Below are positions 39,866 to 49,893 of a stretch of 64,000 bases of DNA, piece after piece. The position numbers were made by a program, and so were the translations under genes. The DNA lies in NCBI GenBank assembly GCA_963969495.1, contig OZ018330.1:52824348-52888347 (forward strand), given 5' to 3'. Position 1 is the first letter of the stretch, and each line of letters opens with the position of its first letter. This DNA comes from Ceratothoa steindachneri (lineage: Eukaryota; Arthropoda; Malacostraca; Isopoda; Cymothoidae). The notes beneath the pieces are model-generated. The model was not told where the DNA came from, did not search any database, and saw nothing but the letters and a program-made list of their open reading frames with translations.

Positions 39866-40439
39866 GTTAGTTTTTTATGTTTCTATTGTTTTCTATTTTT
39901 TTAGGTTTTGTAGTTTTTTCTTTGTTTCTCATGTGTTTTTAGCTTTCTTAGGGTATTTCGAGTTTTTTAAGGTTTCTTTATGGTCTTTTTAATTCTATTA
40001 GGTTTAATAGTTTTTTCTTATGTTGGTTGTGTGTTTTTAGGTTAGGGTAATTTGTTTCATATTTTTTGAAGTTTTTTTTTGTTTAATAGGTTTTTACAAG
40101 TTTTTTATGTTTCCTTTGCGTGTTTAGATTTGATTGGTTTTAAGATGTTCTAGTTTTTTAAAGTTTTTTTATGTTTCTTTTGTGTTTTTAGGTCTTTGTA
40201 GTTGTTTTAGTTTTTTCTTTTTCTGGTGGGGGGGGGGGGGTAGGTTTTGTATGTTTTATTTGGGTTTCTTATATTTCTTTGTGTCTTTATGTGTGTTTTT
40301 TTTTTAAGGTTCTGTAGATTTTTAAAGTTTTTTTAGGTCAACGCCTAAACCCCGCAAAAAGCACGGTTTTGAGCACACCACTTTGCCCCCCCGTCCATCC
40401 TACGAAGGGGTTCGCTTCCCCTTGCAGGTTGGTCAAATG

Positions 40440-41400
40440 GTGTTAGTTGGGATTCTGGGAGTCATAGCTAAGGACTATTTTTCTGTAAATAAATAGCATT
40501 TGAAATAAATAGCCTCTCACCCAAACTTAAACGGGGCTCGGGCAAGAGCCCTCTTTGAGGGTAAAGGCATTTTCCCCAATAGATATATCTGAGTCATAGC
40601 TTAGTTAATTTTTTTTACGATCGAACTATTAGTTTTGGAATTAATAGGCATTTAAAAAGGAAGCTATTTTCTTCGAATGCATCTTTGACCCCTCAAAAGT
40701 GGGGGACTTCCCATTTAGAGGGGTTCTTTTTGCCCTTTGCAGCTAGTTCTGTGTCATAACTAAAGGTATATATTTTATTATTTCACTCCGGCTATTAGTT
40801 TCGGAACTAATAGCGTGTAAAGACAAGGGTTTGTCTGGTGGTTTTCCGTTCCGACGGTTTAGAAGGCCTAATTTGACCCCCTAAAAAAGGGGGTTTATCC
40901 TTTTTGGGGGGAACAGTCCTTACTATCCCTAACAACCCTGAGTCAGAGCTATTCGTCCTGAAGTTTTAGTCGTCGGGCAGCTATTAGTTACGGTACGGAG
41001 AGAATAGCGGCTAAAATGGCTATTCGTCGTCCTTTTGAACATCCCCGACTGAAACGTCAAATTTTCCCCCCAAATAATATTTTTTTTTCTAATATTTGAG
41101 TTGTTTCGTTTCTGTTCCTTATATTCCTAAGTCATTGATATTCACCCTTAGCTATTAGTGGTCTGGTGGCTATTAGTTTCGGAGATAATAGCTCCCTAAT
41201 ACTGCTATTCGTCAGCCTTTTGCACACCGCAAATTGGAACGCCTAATTTGACCCCCCCATCCCCCCCCAAAAAAAGGGCTTGCCCTGTTCGTGGGATGTT
41301 AGGCTCCCTACACCTACTAGTCCCGAGTAGGGGCTAGTAGACAATTGTCGAGGGTGGCTAACTGGCTATTAGTTCCGGAGAAAAGGATCGTTGAATGTCC
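40440..41400. repeat. About 190-bp degenerate tandem array with hairpins
   Basis: Four to five diverged copies anchored by GCTATTAGTT at 40626, 40791, 40979, 41169 and 41363. Several anchors form palindromes. The best is 40791-40814, a perfect 10-bp stem GCTATTAGTT/AACTAATAGC with TCGG loop; 40626-40647 and 41169-41192 are imperfect ones. Each unit also contains a TGACCCCC...GGGGG segment that can pair with itself. Later isolated GCTATTAG motifs continue to 41690. Confidence 0.7.
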
Positions 41401-42491
41401 CCCCAAAAGAATTTGATCTACGTGTGGGAGTGGCTATTATTGTGTGATATCGTTATTGTACGTATTATACAGAAGGTGCACAGTTACTTTTGAACACCAT
41501 GAGCTTCTGCCTTGGGTGGCTAGTATGGGGGGTGTTGTCCCCCCAAACACCCACTTCATGCTCCCCAGAAATGGCTATTACTTGCTATTAGTATTTGCCG
41601 AACCTCCTCAGGCACTGATAAAGGTGGCTATTAGTTGCTATTAGATTTTCGCCGAAAGTCGGCGACTATTATTTGCTATTAGTTTTTTAATCTTTAGTTA
41701 AGTTTTGCACAGTTAGGTTAGGTTAAGTATTATTAGGTTAGTTTCTTATGTCTTCTGCAAATGCCTAGTGCCGGTTTCGGGGGGATGGGGGGTAGGAGGT
41801 AGATGACTAGCGAATTAGTTTTCCTCTTTGCTTCCAGGACATGTGTAGTATAGCTTGCTTATTTTTTTGCCCGTATAGGTTATCTTGCACGAGCCTTCGG
41901 CGAGGTGTGAAGCAACTCTAGGAACGCCGCGTGCGCGGAAATGTCAAATAAAATACATATAGAAAAGTATGTGTTTATTTCCTTTTTTTTACATACTCTC
42001 TGTGTATGTACGTTTTCCACCGGGGCGTAAATGCCTGCCTTGCGAAGGGGACACTTTCTTTCAAATGCCCTGGCTGCGGCTAAGCTGTCGTCGTTCCTCA
42101 GTTCCCGTGCCGGATGGCGTTTGCATCCTTCACAGCCGCGAAAAAAGAGAAATGGGCTTATAGCTTTGGCGCGCTGTTGCTTGCTTATGAGAACTATGAC
42201 GTAGGCAACCTAAGTTACTAAATGGTCCAGAGGTGATGATCTGCGTGGCGCCCGCGTTGGTGTCTCGTTCGGGGAGTAAATACTCAAGGCGGTTTCTGGC
42301 TGCGATGTCATTGGCGTTTCGTCGGGTCCTCGGTTGTCCGTTGCTCGTGCCTGTTCGTTTTGCCTGCGAAGGTTAGGTTAGATTAGGTTAAGTTGTTATA
42401 ATTTGCGCGAAGGCTACTGCCCCCCCCCCCACCTGTTACTGTTGCTCCCCTCCGGGTCGCAGGGGTTGAAGCCGCGGCGGTCTATCGGGCG

Positions 42492-43460
42492 CTAGGGCCA
42501 GCAGGTGTCTGGGATTGGGGCGGGATGCATTTCGATGTTAGCGTTTGTTACATCTATAACGTTCCATCTGTCAAGGGACAGATGGATTTCAACTGGGTTC
42601 AAATTGGCGAAGACTATGACTGGGACGGGTTTGAACATTCTGACAGTTCCCTCGTAATTTCGGTTCACAATATACCCAGTTTTACATTTTTCAAGCGTCG
42701 CGTACATGAAGGCGCGCGCGTCGATCCGCGTAACATGAAAAACTAAACCGTAAACCTTTTCACTTAACAGGAGAGGCACATCTTGGTCTTTAGGGACACC
42801 TTCTGGCAGATAATACCCCAAACAGGCCGAAAGTTAATGAACAAGGAAGGTTTTTCCCTTGCCACCGACCTCGTCTATGATCTAGGTTACTTTTCGTGCC
42901 GATTGCTGCAGTAATTGTACCATCTTTTCTACCTCTCACACCCTGAGTTTTTCTTGCCAAAACACTTCATATCTCTCCCGTTGAAGTAGCAGCGCCTTTA
43001 TTTCTTTAACTCGTGCTTCGAAGGAACTTTTTCTCGATATGTAACACCCTGTATTTTTATATACTTGAAAATCTACCGAAAGCAAACCTTTGCTGACATC
43101 TTGGAACGAGAGATGGGCGATCGAGAGGCCTTCTTGCTGCTCGGGTAGAGCAACCGCTCTTCGCGGCTCCAGTCGCCGAGCGCCTAGTAATTTGCTCCCT
43201 TCGTACAATAGGCGTATTTGCGGACGGCTGATTGGTGTGCCGCTTCGAAGCGAATGGCTGAGTGATTTTTTTTAAGCACTCCGATGCGTACTGTTCTGTG
43301 TGTCTCGAGATAGCCCTGCAGGTGGGGCGTTCTGGTTGTTTTGGGAAACTTCGTAGCCCCACAAAATGCGCCTAAGGAATGAAAATTGACTGAAGTATTG
43401 GGAGAGGTGGAGGAGAAGTGGAGGGGCATTCCATGTGAACGCCCAGCGTGTGACCTGGGG
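42492..43460 (-). pseudogene. Endogenous CRESS-DNA-virus-type Rep, broken
   Basis: The reverse strand carries all landmark motifs of a rolling-circle Rep in the right order. HUH-endonuclease motif I, FTWNAPP, is near 43420-43445. Motif II, HLQGY, is at 43310-43324, and motif III, YCTK, at 43199-43210. The SF3-type helicase Walker A, GGKGKT, is at 42849-42866. Walker B-like LVFHVTR is near 42730-42750, motif C VIVFANLNP near 42593-42620, and the arginine-finger region LSLDRW near 42560-42580. Total span is about 320 codons, normal for these proteins. It is dead: motifs I and II-III lie in different frames, the frame changes again after motif III, and in-frame stops fall at 42936-42938, 42882-42884 and 42834-42836. 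It is an integrated viral Rep relic, not a working gene. The family within the CRESS group is not resolved. Confidence 0.85.
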
Positions 43461-43998
43461 TGACTTTGCTTGCGCTTTTGCCGAATTGGGGCGGTGGGAG
43501 CTGGCTCAGCCTGTGTATTTGTGGGATGATGGGGGGGGGGCGTCCGCCCCGCGAGTGTCCCGCTCCTTGTTCATGAAGGATAACACAAGAAGGGCCTGCT
43601 TGTGTGCTGGGATGTAGTGACTTAGAACAAGTTGTATTCGCAGGGATGTTGCGAGACTTTATTGCACTTGCGGTTACTTGGAAGCACGCCAACACTCGTC
43701 TTTATCGTAGGCGCACTTGCGGTAGGCTAAGTTATGATCCTGTCCCCACGCTCTAGGTTGCGCCGCGCCTAACTGCTTCCAAGAACGTGGATGGAGGGCT
43801 ATAGTTTTTAGACGGGCGTGTTGCGTCCTAGCTAGGCAATATGTCAGACATCAATAGGCATATTAGTTCTGCTCTGGTACACCACCGGCCTACACGCCTA
43901 CTTAGCCCCTCCATCCCCCAACTTGGTTGTATATTCTATTTTGGGGGGACTCCGCATTAGTGCCCTTAATAGCCCTTAGACAGGGCTGTAAGTGTTAG

Positions 43999-44500
43999 GT
44001 ATTTAACATCAAAATTCCCCTCACTGTGCGACGCTAAGATAAAAGAGGGCGTTTTTATTGGTCTTCAAATTCGAGAGCTTCTTAAAGATGGTGACTTTGA
44101 ATCAACCTTTCGAGGGGAGGAGAAAGCTGCTTGGGAAGCATTCACGTTAGTGGCAAAGGGATCTCTCGGAAACAGAAGGGAAGGAAACTAGGAAGAATTG
44201 GTGGAAAACCTCACCAAGGCTTGCAAGAACATGGGATGTAACATGTCACTTAAAATCCACTTTTTGGACTCACATTTAGACTTTTCCCAGTGAACTGTGG
44301 GGCAGTTAGTGACGAACATGGTGAAATGTTTCACCAACATATTTCAACCATAGAAAAGGGGTAACGGGATAAATGAAGCACAACAATGCTTGCAGACTAT
44401 TGCTGAACAGTGGCAAGAGATGATTCTTCGAGCAAAGAGGCAGAGAGTAGATATGGATTAGAGTTTAAAACATATGACACATAATGTACGATATAATAAA
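43999..44500 (+). pseudogene. Unnamed invertebrate protein family, 3' part
   Basis: Continues the 38520-39662 reading with YLTSKFPSLCDAKIKEGVF (about 44000-44055), IGLQIRELLKD, and EEKAAWEAFTLVAKGSLGNR. After a stop, NMSLKIHFLDSHLDF (about 44240-44285) follows. A frameshift then leads to SDEHGEMFHQHISTIEKG (about 44308-44360) and MLADYC (about 44384-44400), the usual end of this family. Stops occur at about 44190 and 44292. The C-terminal block is the most conserved part of the family. Function is unknown. Confidence 0.78.
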
Positions 44501-45242
44501 ATATTACATGCCCCGTATTTTTAAACCTATATCCAATAAGCATTTATCAAGCTGATATTTGGATCCAGTGCATGAAACTACATAAGAATTAACTAATCTT
44601 ATTTAAAAAGCCCACAACTTTTCAAAAAATATCGACCAATGAATTATCTGTCCTTTGTCTTCCTAACTTCCTTAAATGCCTCGGTTTGTTGACATTGACT
44701 TGCTCAAATTATGAACAGACCATGATGAAATTTCGAATCATTAATCTCAAGTCTGCCCCCCGCCCTTGAAGGGTCATCGGGAAGCCGGTTTCTCTCGTGG
44801 CGACTGTTCATATAAGATTCGTTAATCCTCCACCCTCGTTAATCTGAGAGAGTTTTAACCCTAAATTTTGGTTTTCAGCCTACTTTCTTCTAACACCCCT
44901 CTCACGTTTCTAATTCCGTAGTCATTTAAGTCGCTAACTCAGGGCCATTATTCTTCTTCGAAGTGAGCTGCACGATATTATTAATCTGATACTATTTGGG
45001 GCATTTCTTTTAATCTTCATCTTGCTGGTGTGCCTTTCATCTATATATCCGAACCTTTTAGCTTATTCTTTGTGATTATTCTTCATATACACTTTTACAT
45101 TTTAACATCTTTGTATTTTATTGTCAATAAATAAATCATAGAATATCCGAAGTATCGTTTTAGCCAGAGAATGAGTAATTCAAACAATCTTTTCTGGCGC
45201 TATCCACTAAGTGGATCTAGTAGAGAAGTGATGATAATAACG
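44501..45242. other. Unassigned sequence
   Basis: No recognised feature. Confidence 0.4.
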
Positions 45243-45245
45243 CAT

Positions 45246-45473
45246 TTATGGAACGCCTCTCAAAGCCGTATACCTTCGTATAACGCTGAGGAAAGGATTG
45301 ATGGGAGAGGTGGATCTTAAGGCGCTATTCAATCCACCGAGAAAGGGAGAGGAGCATCCTCGTACAGTGGCTGGCAGTTCATTCCATGCATTAGGAGCAC
45401 AGATCGAGAAGGCATGGTCACTCATGCAGCACAAACGCCTCCGAGGTACAAGCATTAAAGGGGACGACCTCAA
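45246..45473 (-). pseudogene. LINE ORF2 C-terminal fragment
   Basis: A 75-codon reverse frame reads RSSPLMLVPRRRL, AFSICAPNAWNELPATVRG, and LNSALRSTSPI. The sequence (R)AFS-xx-xP-x-WN-x-LP is the end of many L2/CR1/RTE-type LINE polyproteins. No upstream RT is visible, so this is a severely 5'-truncated copy. Confidence 0.65.
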
Positions 45474-45475
45474 AT

Positions 45476-46484
45476 GTTTGATTCCCCCACTCAGTTATTT
45501 CCGTATAACCTGTTTAAAAAAATAGCATCCACTCACTGCAACGCAGTACAAAAGACAAAAAAAGACACTACACCACACAGTGAGATGCATCTGTAGCGCA
45601 TCAATCAACCACCCAAATTTCAAGACGAAAGTCCTGTCCATAAAGCATCATTTAGACTAAGGCGAAGTGAAACTTCTCCCGAGTCGCCGAAACCCGAGCC
45701 ACCCACCCAAGTCACTACATAAAAGACCTCCACCATGTATCATGTATCAGGTTCAAGGGCAAACTAGGCTGAGATCATCCCAAGAAGTCCCCAATCACGG
45801 AATCAGGCCCTAATCACCCATAATGCTCACGCAAAGACCATGGCAAGTCTTCCAATCTCTGAACCCCTAACTCCTTCTAAACGCCATTCCACCTAACATT
45901 TAGCAACAAGCAAAAAATCCTTCCACTTCATACAACTGACTGCCCTGGTAAGGCTCCGATGAGGTCATCATCCAGAACTTGATAGCTCTAATCTCGGCAC
46001 CGGCCTGATCGGTACAAACATCTACAGGCGTTACCACGGTGACCAGACGCAGGCCAAAGAATATTCGCGTGCTGCTGCTGCTGCTGCTGCTGCTCGTGCA
46101 CCTCTTGCCGCTCTTTCTTCTGCTCTTCCTAGCGCCACTGTTGCTCCTCTTACTGATGACCTTTCTCCTCCTGCCCGTGCTGTTGCCCCCTCCTCCCCCT
46201 CCGTATACTAGCACCGCTTTTTCTCTCTCCCCCAAGTGATTAGTATTAGTTTAAGGGAGAGGCGGCCAATTTATCGACGACCTTCGTCGCCTCGCCCTCT
46301 GGCCTCAAAATGTGTCTGCGCTCAATCAATGAAATGGAAAAGGGGCGTTTCTGGAACCCGCTAATGTGATTTAGCTTTAACATTTGAAGAGACTCAGGGT
46401 TGGCAAATGGGCGGGGGTATATGAGGGAATGGTGTAGTTAGCGAGGGCATTTTCACACAGGGGTGGATAACAAGGTAAACGGAA
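45476..46484. other. Unassigned sequence with a CTG/CTC-rich patch
   Basis: A (CTG)n run of eight to nine units at about 46068-46093 is followed by CTC/CTT-rich sequence to 46200. This gives Leu-rich or Ser-rich open frames that I regard as low-complexity artefacts. Confidence 0.5.
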
Positions 46485-46492
46485 GATTGTAA
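46485..46492. repeat. Putative 8-bp target-site duplication, left
   Basis: GATTGTAA, seven of eight identical to GATTCTAA at 48512-48519. Confidence 0.6.
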
Positions 46493-46734
46493 GGCGCTTT
46501 TTTTTGTTTAGGGGACACAGCGCAAAAACGTCACCATCCAGAAAGGTCAACTGGCCACTTTGACTCCATAATAATAATCTGCTTCGCTTGGACTTGGTTC
46601 AGCAAATTTATAAAGACAAGAAATTTCTATCCTTTAAAATAATAAATTTTTGCTGCTACTTTACTTTTGTTTTCTTTAAATCAGGTTCAATCGGTCCATT
46701 ACATGTATTTTTAGGTTAAGGTTAGGTTAGGTTA

Positions 46735-47958
46735 TACAGGGTGTCCACAAAGTCTGGGTACATAGGGGATAAATACATACCTTTAGAACAAAACAATTTT
46801 ATTTAATTATAATGTTAAGAAATTATATTTTCAATATGATTTCCATTATTTGCAATGCATAATTCGATGCGCCTTGATAAATTCTTGTGAACTCGATTGA
46901 AGAGGTGTACATTGCCGTCGATTTCAGCACACTGACTGATAATGCGTTATCTCAAGTGATTTAGATTTGCAATCTTCATTGAGTAAACTTCCGCTTTTAA
47001 CATACTCCAGAAAAAGAAATCAAGGGGAGAAAGGTCTGGTGAACGAGTGGACCACTCCACATGACCTCTTCTTCCAATCCAGTGTGGAAAAGTGCCATTC
47101 AGCCAATCTCTAACATTTGTAGCAAAAGGGGCATGGGCTCCATCCTGCTGAAACCAGTCCGGAAGTCCCTCGCCTAGGCACTCAATTTGAGGCATTAATT
47201 TGTCTCTCAGCATGTTCAGATAAGTCTCACCGATTACATGTTCATCAAAGAAGAAGGGTCCCAGCACATGAGCTTTCCATAAACCACACCGCACCATCAC
47301 CTTTTGGCAGCCTTGATGTTTGGATGGATCCATCCAATGTAGATTGTCTTGAGACCAGTATCGAAGATTCTGTCGGTTGACTTCACCATTAACATAAAAC
47401 AAAGCTTCATCACTGAACAACAAAAGGTCTTTAGTAAAATTGATATTTTCATACAATTTATCTGAAAACCATTCGCACATCTGCATTCGTCTATCGGGGT
47501 CGTCTTCATTTAAGTGATGCAATATCTGTAATGTGTACGGATGGAACTTCTGCTCTACCAGGATCTTTTGGATAGTTGACCTTGGAACACCCAACTCCAT
47601 GGATGTCCAACGAAGTGATTTCTTTGGGCTATCAGCAATCTTGGCCATGGCAACCTCTTTCGTTTCTTCTGAAGTCTTTGGTCGCCCGGAACGGGGTTTG
47701 TCCAAGACACTGCCTGTTTCTTTAAACTTCGTGAACAATTACCCGACGGCAGTAAAATAAATAGGTTGCCGATCAGGGTGTCGAAGGTTAAATTCATCGG
47801 CGATTTTGCGATAAGACCATCCTTCTCGACCACTTAAGAGTACCAACTCAATTCTTTCTTCTTTAGACAGAGCCATCATTCGATCTGGGGAGGAAAAATA
47901 ACATAAATAAATAAAATATTTAAATTCCTATGTACCCAGACTTTGTGGACACCCTGTA
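46735..47958 (-). mobile_element. Mariner-like transposon with 32-bp perfect TIRs
   Basis: The left terminus starts TACAGGGTGTCCACAAAGTC. The right terminus is its exact reverse complement over 32 bp, and TA flanks both ends (46733-46734, 47959-47960). It is 1.22 kb, typical for mariner. It carries a single transposase frame on the reverse strand with two stops. It sits inside the 46493-48511 TIR element next to a TTAGG-type run. TIR identity implies a recent insertion. Confidence 0.95.
46815..47879 (-). pseudogene. Mariner transposase, 354 codons, two stops
   Basis: The reading starts at the ATG at 47879 (MALSKEERIELVLLSGREGW), an N-terminal helix-turn-helix, then KFKETGSVLDKPRSGRP linker. 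The catalytic core has LFSDEALFYVNGEVNRQN (first Asp), WFQQDGAHAPFATNVRDWL (second Asp) and RSPDLSPLDFFFWSMLK (third Asp). I count 40 residues between the second and third catalytic Asp, longer than in classic DD34D mariners and close to DD41D-type groups. The reading ends at 46815. Only two defects are seen: TAA at 47739-47741 and TAA at 46947-46949, with no frameshift. Cut-and-paste transposition is the family role; this copy cannot make full protein. Confidence 0.93.
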
Positions 47959-48511
47959 TAACAACAAAAGTAACAAAATCGGGAGTTTTCATCACTAACT
48001 CTATAATTTAAGAAGGGGATTTTTTGAGAATTTGAATAATAATTTTATCTTAGTTTGGTTATGACTTATGTTTTTTTTAGCACAGTTATTTCTAATAATT
48101 CTTTTATAATATCAAAAACAAAATGGCGAAGTTCAGAAATAAATAAAAGTATCGAAATTTTGTCAATTTTTTAAAGCCCAAAGAATTACAAATGGTGAAG
48201 TTCAGAAAATTTATTTTTATATATCTTCTAGAGTTCCTTTTCAAAATTATTATAATTGACGAAGTTCAGAAAATTTATAAAAATTCAATCATGGCTGCTT
48301 TTTTTTAGATTTTAAATTTTAATCTTAGTAGCGAAGCGCAAGCTCCCCTCGTAGGGGGGAGTGGCGAAGCCATTGCCTGGTGTCTTTATAAGAAAAACGC
48401 GTTTTTAAACTATTCGTATACACTCGTGGATGGCATGGCTGTATCACAGGCAACCACCCTGGTGACGTCACCAGCCATTTTTGTTTTGTGTCCCCTAAAC
48501 AAAAAGGCGCC

Positions 48512-48519
48512 GATTCTAA
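48512..48519. repeat. Putative 8-bp target-site duplication, right
   Basis: GATTCTAA, partner of 46485-46492. Confidence 0.6.
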
Positions 48520-49029
48520 ATAGGGAGGACTTAAAGGTGGGGAGGGAGGTTAAATAAGACAGCGGTTGAAATTGTGCCATCCGTCTCTTGCTTGTGGATC
48601 TCTCGTATGAAAGCGAGATCTCCCCCTGACCGGATATTGAAACAAATATAAATATCAGCAATACAATGGCTGGTAAGCCCGATGGCACAAGAGCCTGGCT
48701 CTTATTTAAGGGGTGGGGGGTAATTTTTGGTTTACATCAACCAGCAATCAGGTAACAATCTTCGTCAACCCGGGAAAGGGCGATCCTTTCCGCGACAGGG
48801 GCGTGTGGCTACAACTATGGAAAAGCAGGATTCCTTGGAACGGAGAAGAAGAGTATGTATATAGTGCTGGGATTAAGTATAGGTGTGATGAGCTGTGTAA
48901 GTTCTACGTACCCTAGTGCGTCTAACAATCGATGGCTAGACCACTAGGATCACTCGCCTGGGATTGAACAAGGTGCGCGGACGATGAGAAAACCAACTTG
49001 ATAGATATCAATTAGGCGAACGAGAACTC
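48520..49029. other. Unassigned sequence
   Basis: No coding family recognised. Confidence 0.4.
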
Positions 49030-49893
49030 CTCCACTGATCGCAAAATTCATTGGTTGTCAATTTGGGAAACAACTCATGATCCCAAAACGCATAGGTTGT
49101 CTGATTGTGTGACCTCTCTTGACCCCGAGAGACATAGCTTGTCTACTTGGTATCCTCTCCTGATCCCTGAAGGCTGGGGTTGTCAACTTGAGTAACCTCT
49201 CCTGATCCCCAAACGTATGGTTGTCCAATTGTGTAACCTCTCTTGATCCCGAGAGACATAGCTTGTCTACTTGGTATCCTCTCCTGATCCCTGAAGGCAA
49301 GGGTTGTCAACTTGGTTAACCTTACCTGATATACAAACGCATAGGTTTTCTAATTGTGTAACACATCTTGACCCTGAGAGACATAGTTTGTATACTTGGT
49401 ATCCTCTCCTGATCCCTGAAGGTTGGGGTTGTTAACTTGAGTAATCTCTCCTGATCCCCAAACGCATGGGTTATCCAATTGTGTAACCTCTCTTGACCCC
49501 GAGAGGCATAACTTGTCTACTTGGTATCCTCTCCTGATCCCTGAAGGCAAGGGTTGTCAACTTGACTAACCTCCCCTGATACACAAACGCATAGGTTTTC
49601 TAATTGTGTAACACATCTTGACCCTGAGAGACATAGTTTGTATACTTGGTATCCTCTCCTTATCCCTCAAGGCTGGGGTTGTTAACATGAGTAACCTCTC
49701 CTGATCCCCAAACGCATGGGTTTTCTAATTGTGTAACCTCTCTTGACCCCGAGAGACATAGCTTGTCTACTTTGTATCCTCTCCTGATCCCTGAAGGCAA
49801 GGGTTGTCAACTTGAGTAACCTCTCCTGATCCCAAAACGTACGGGTTGTCTAACTGTGTAACCTCTCTTGACCCCGAGAGACATAGCTTGTGT
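49030..49893. repeat. 125-bp satellite, seven copies, three-level structure
   Basis: GAGAGACATAG recurs at 49127, 49251, 49376, 49501 (one change), 49626, 49751 and 49876, every 124-125 bp. Each 125-bp unit is three related 41-42-bp subunits, all starting GTAACCTCTC or GTATCCTCTC and differing inside (CCCCAAACGCATGGG, CCCCGAGAGACATAG, CCCTGAAGGC). Adjacent units alternate. The 49376 and 49626 copies share ACACATCTTGACCCTGAGAG and GTTTGTATACTTGG, giving a 250-bp higher period. Repeated open frames on the reverse strand are by-products. Confidence 0.93.

Larger units (their letters stand above)
39663..43998. other. 4.3-kb interruption: GT-AG intron or TIR-bearing insertion
   Basis: Starts GTAGGTATGT and ends GTGTTAG. 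Joining 39662 to 43999 continues the host reading with no frame change, giving GFKYLTSKF, as expected for the family. The same ends can be seen as an insertion at a TA: inside them are inverted ends CAGCCCTGCTAAGG (39674 on) and, in reverse complement, CAGCCCTGTCTAAGG (ending 43988). The interval holds TTAGG motifs, a T-rich stretch (39860-40330), a ~190-bp hairpin-bearing array, a GC-rich part (41750-42480) and a reverse-strand CRESS-type Rep relic. I cannot decide between intron and transposon from one copy. Confidence 0.6.
46493..48511. mobile_element. Non-autonomous TIR element carrying a nested mariner
   Basis: The left end is GGCGCTTTTTTTTGTTTAGG then GGACACA. The reverse complement of the right end is GGCGCCTTTTTGTTTAGGGG then ACACA. 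The flanking 8-mers match at seven of eight positions. Without the mariner (46735-47958) it would be about 0.8 kb and non-coding, with three copies of a GCGAAGTTCAGAAA motif near the right end (48125-48275). The superfamily is not assigned. Confidence 0.72.

Noticed and set aside
41725..41740. AAGTATTATT near TTAGG motifs, similar to a CRESS origin nonanucleotide
   Set aside because: Mismatches at both ends and no flanking stem.
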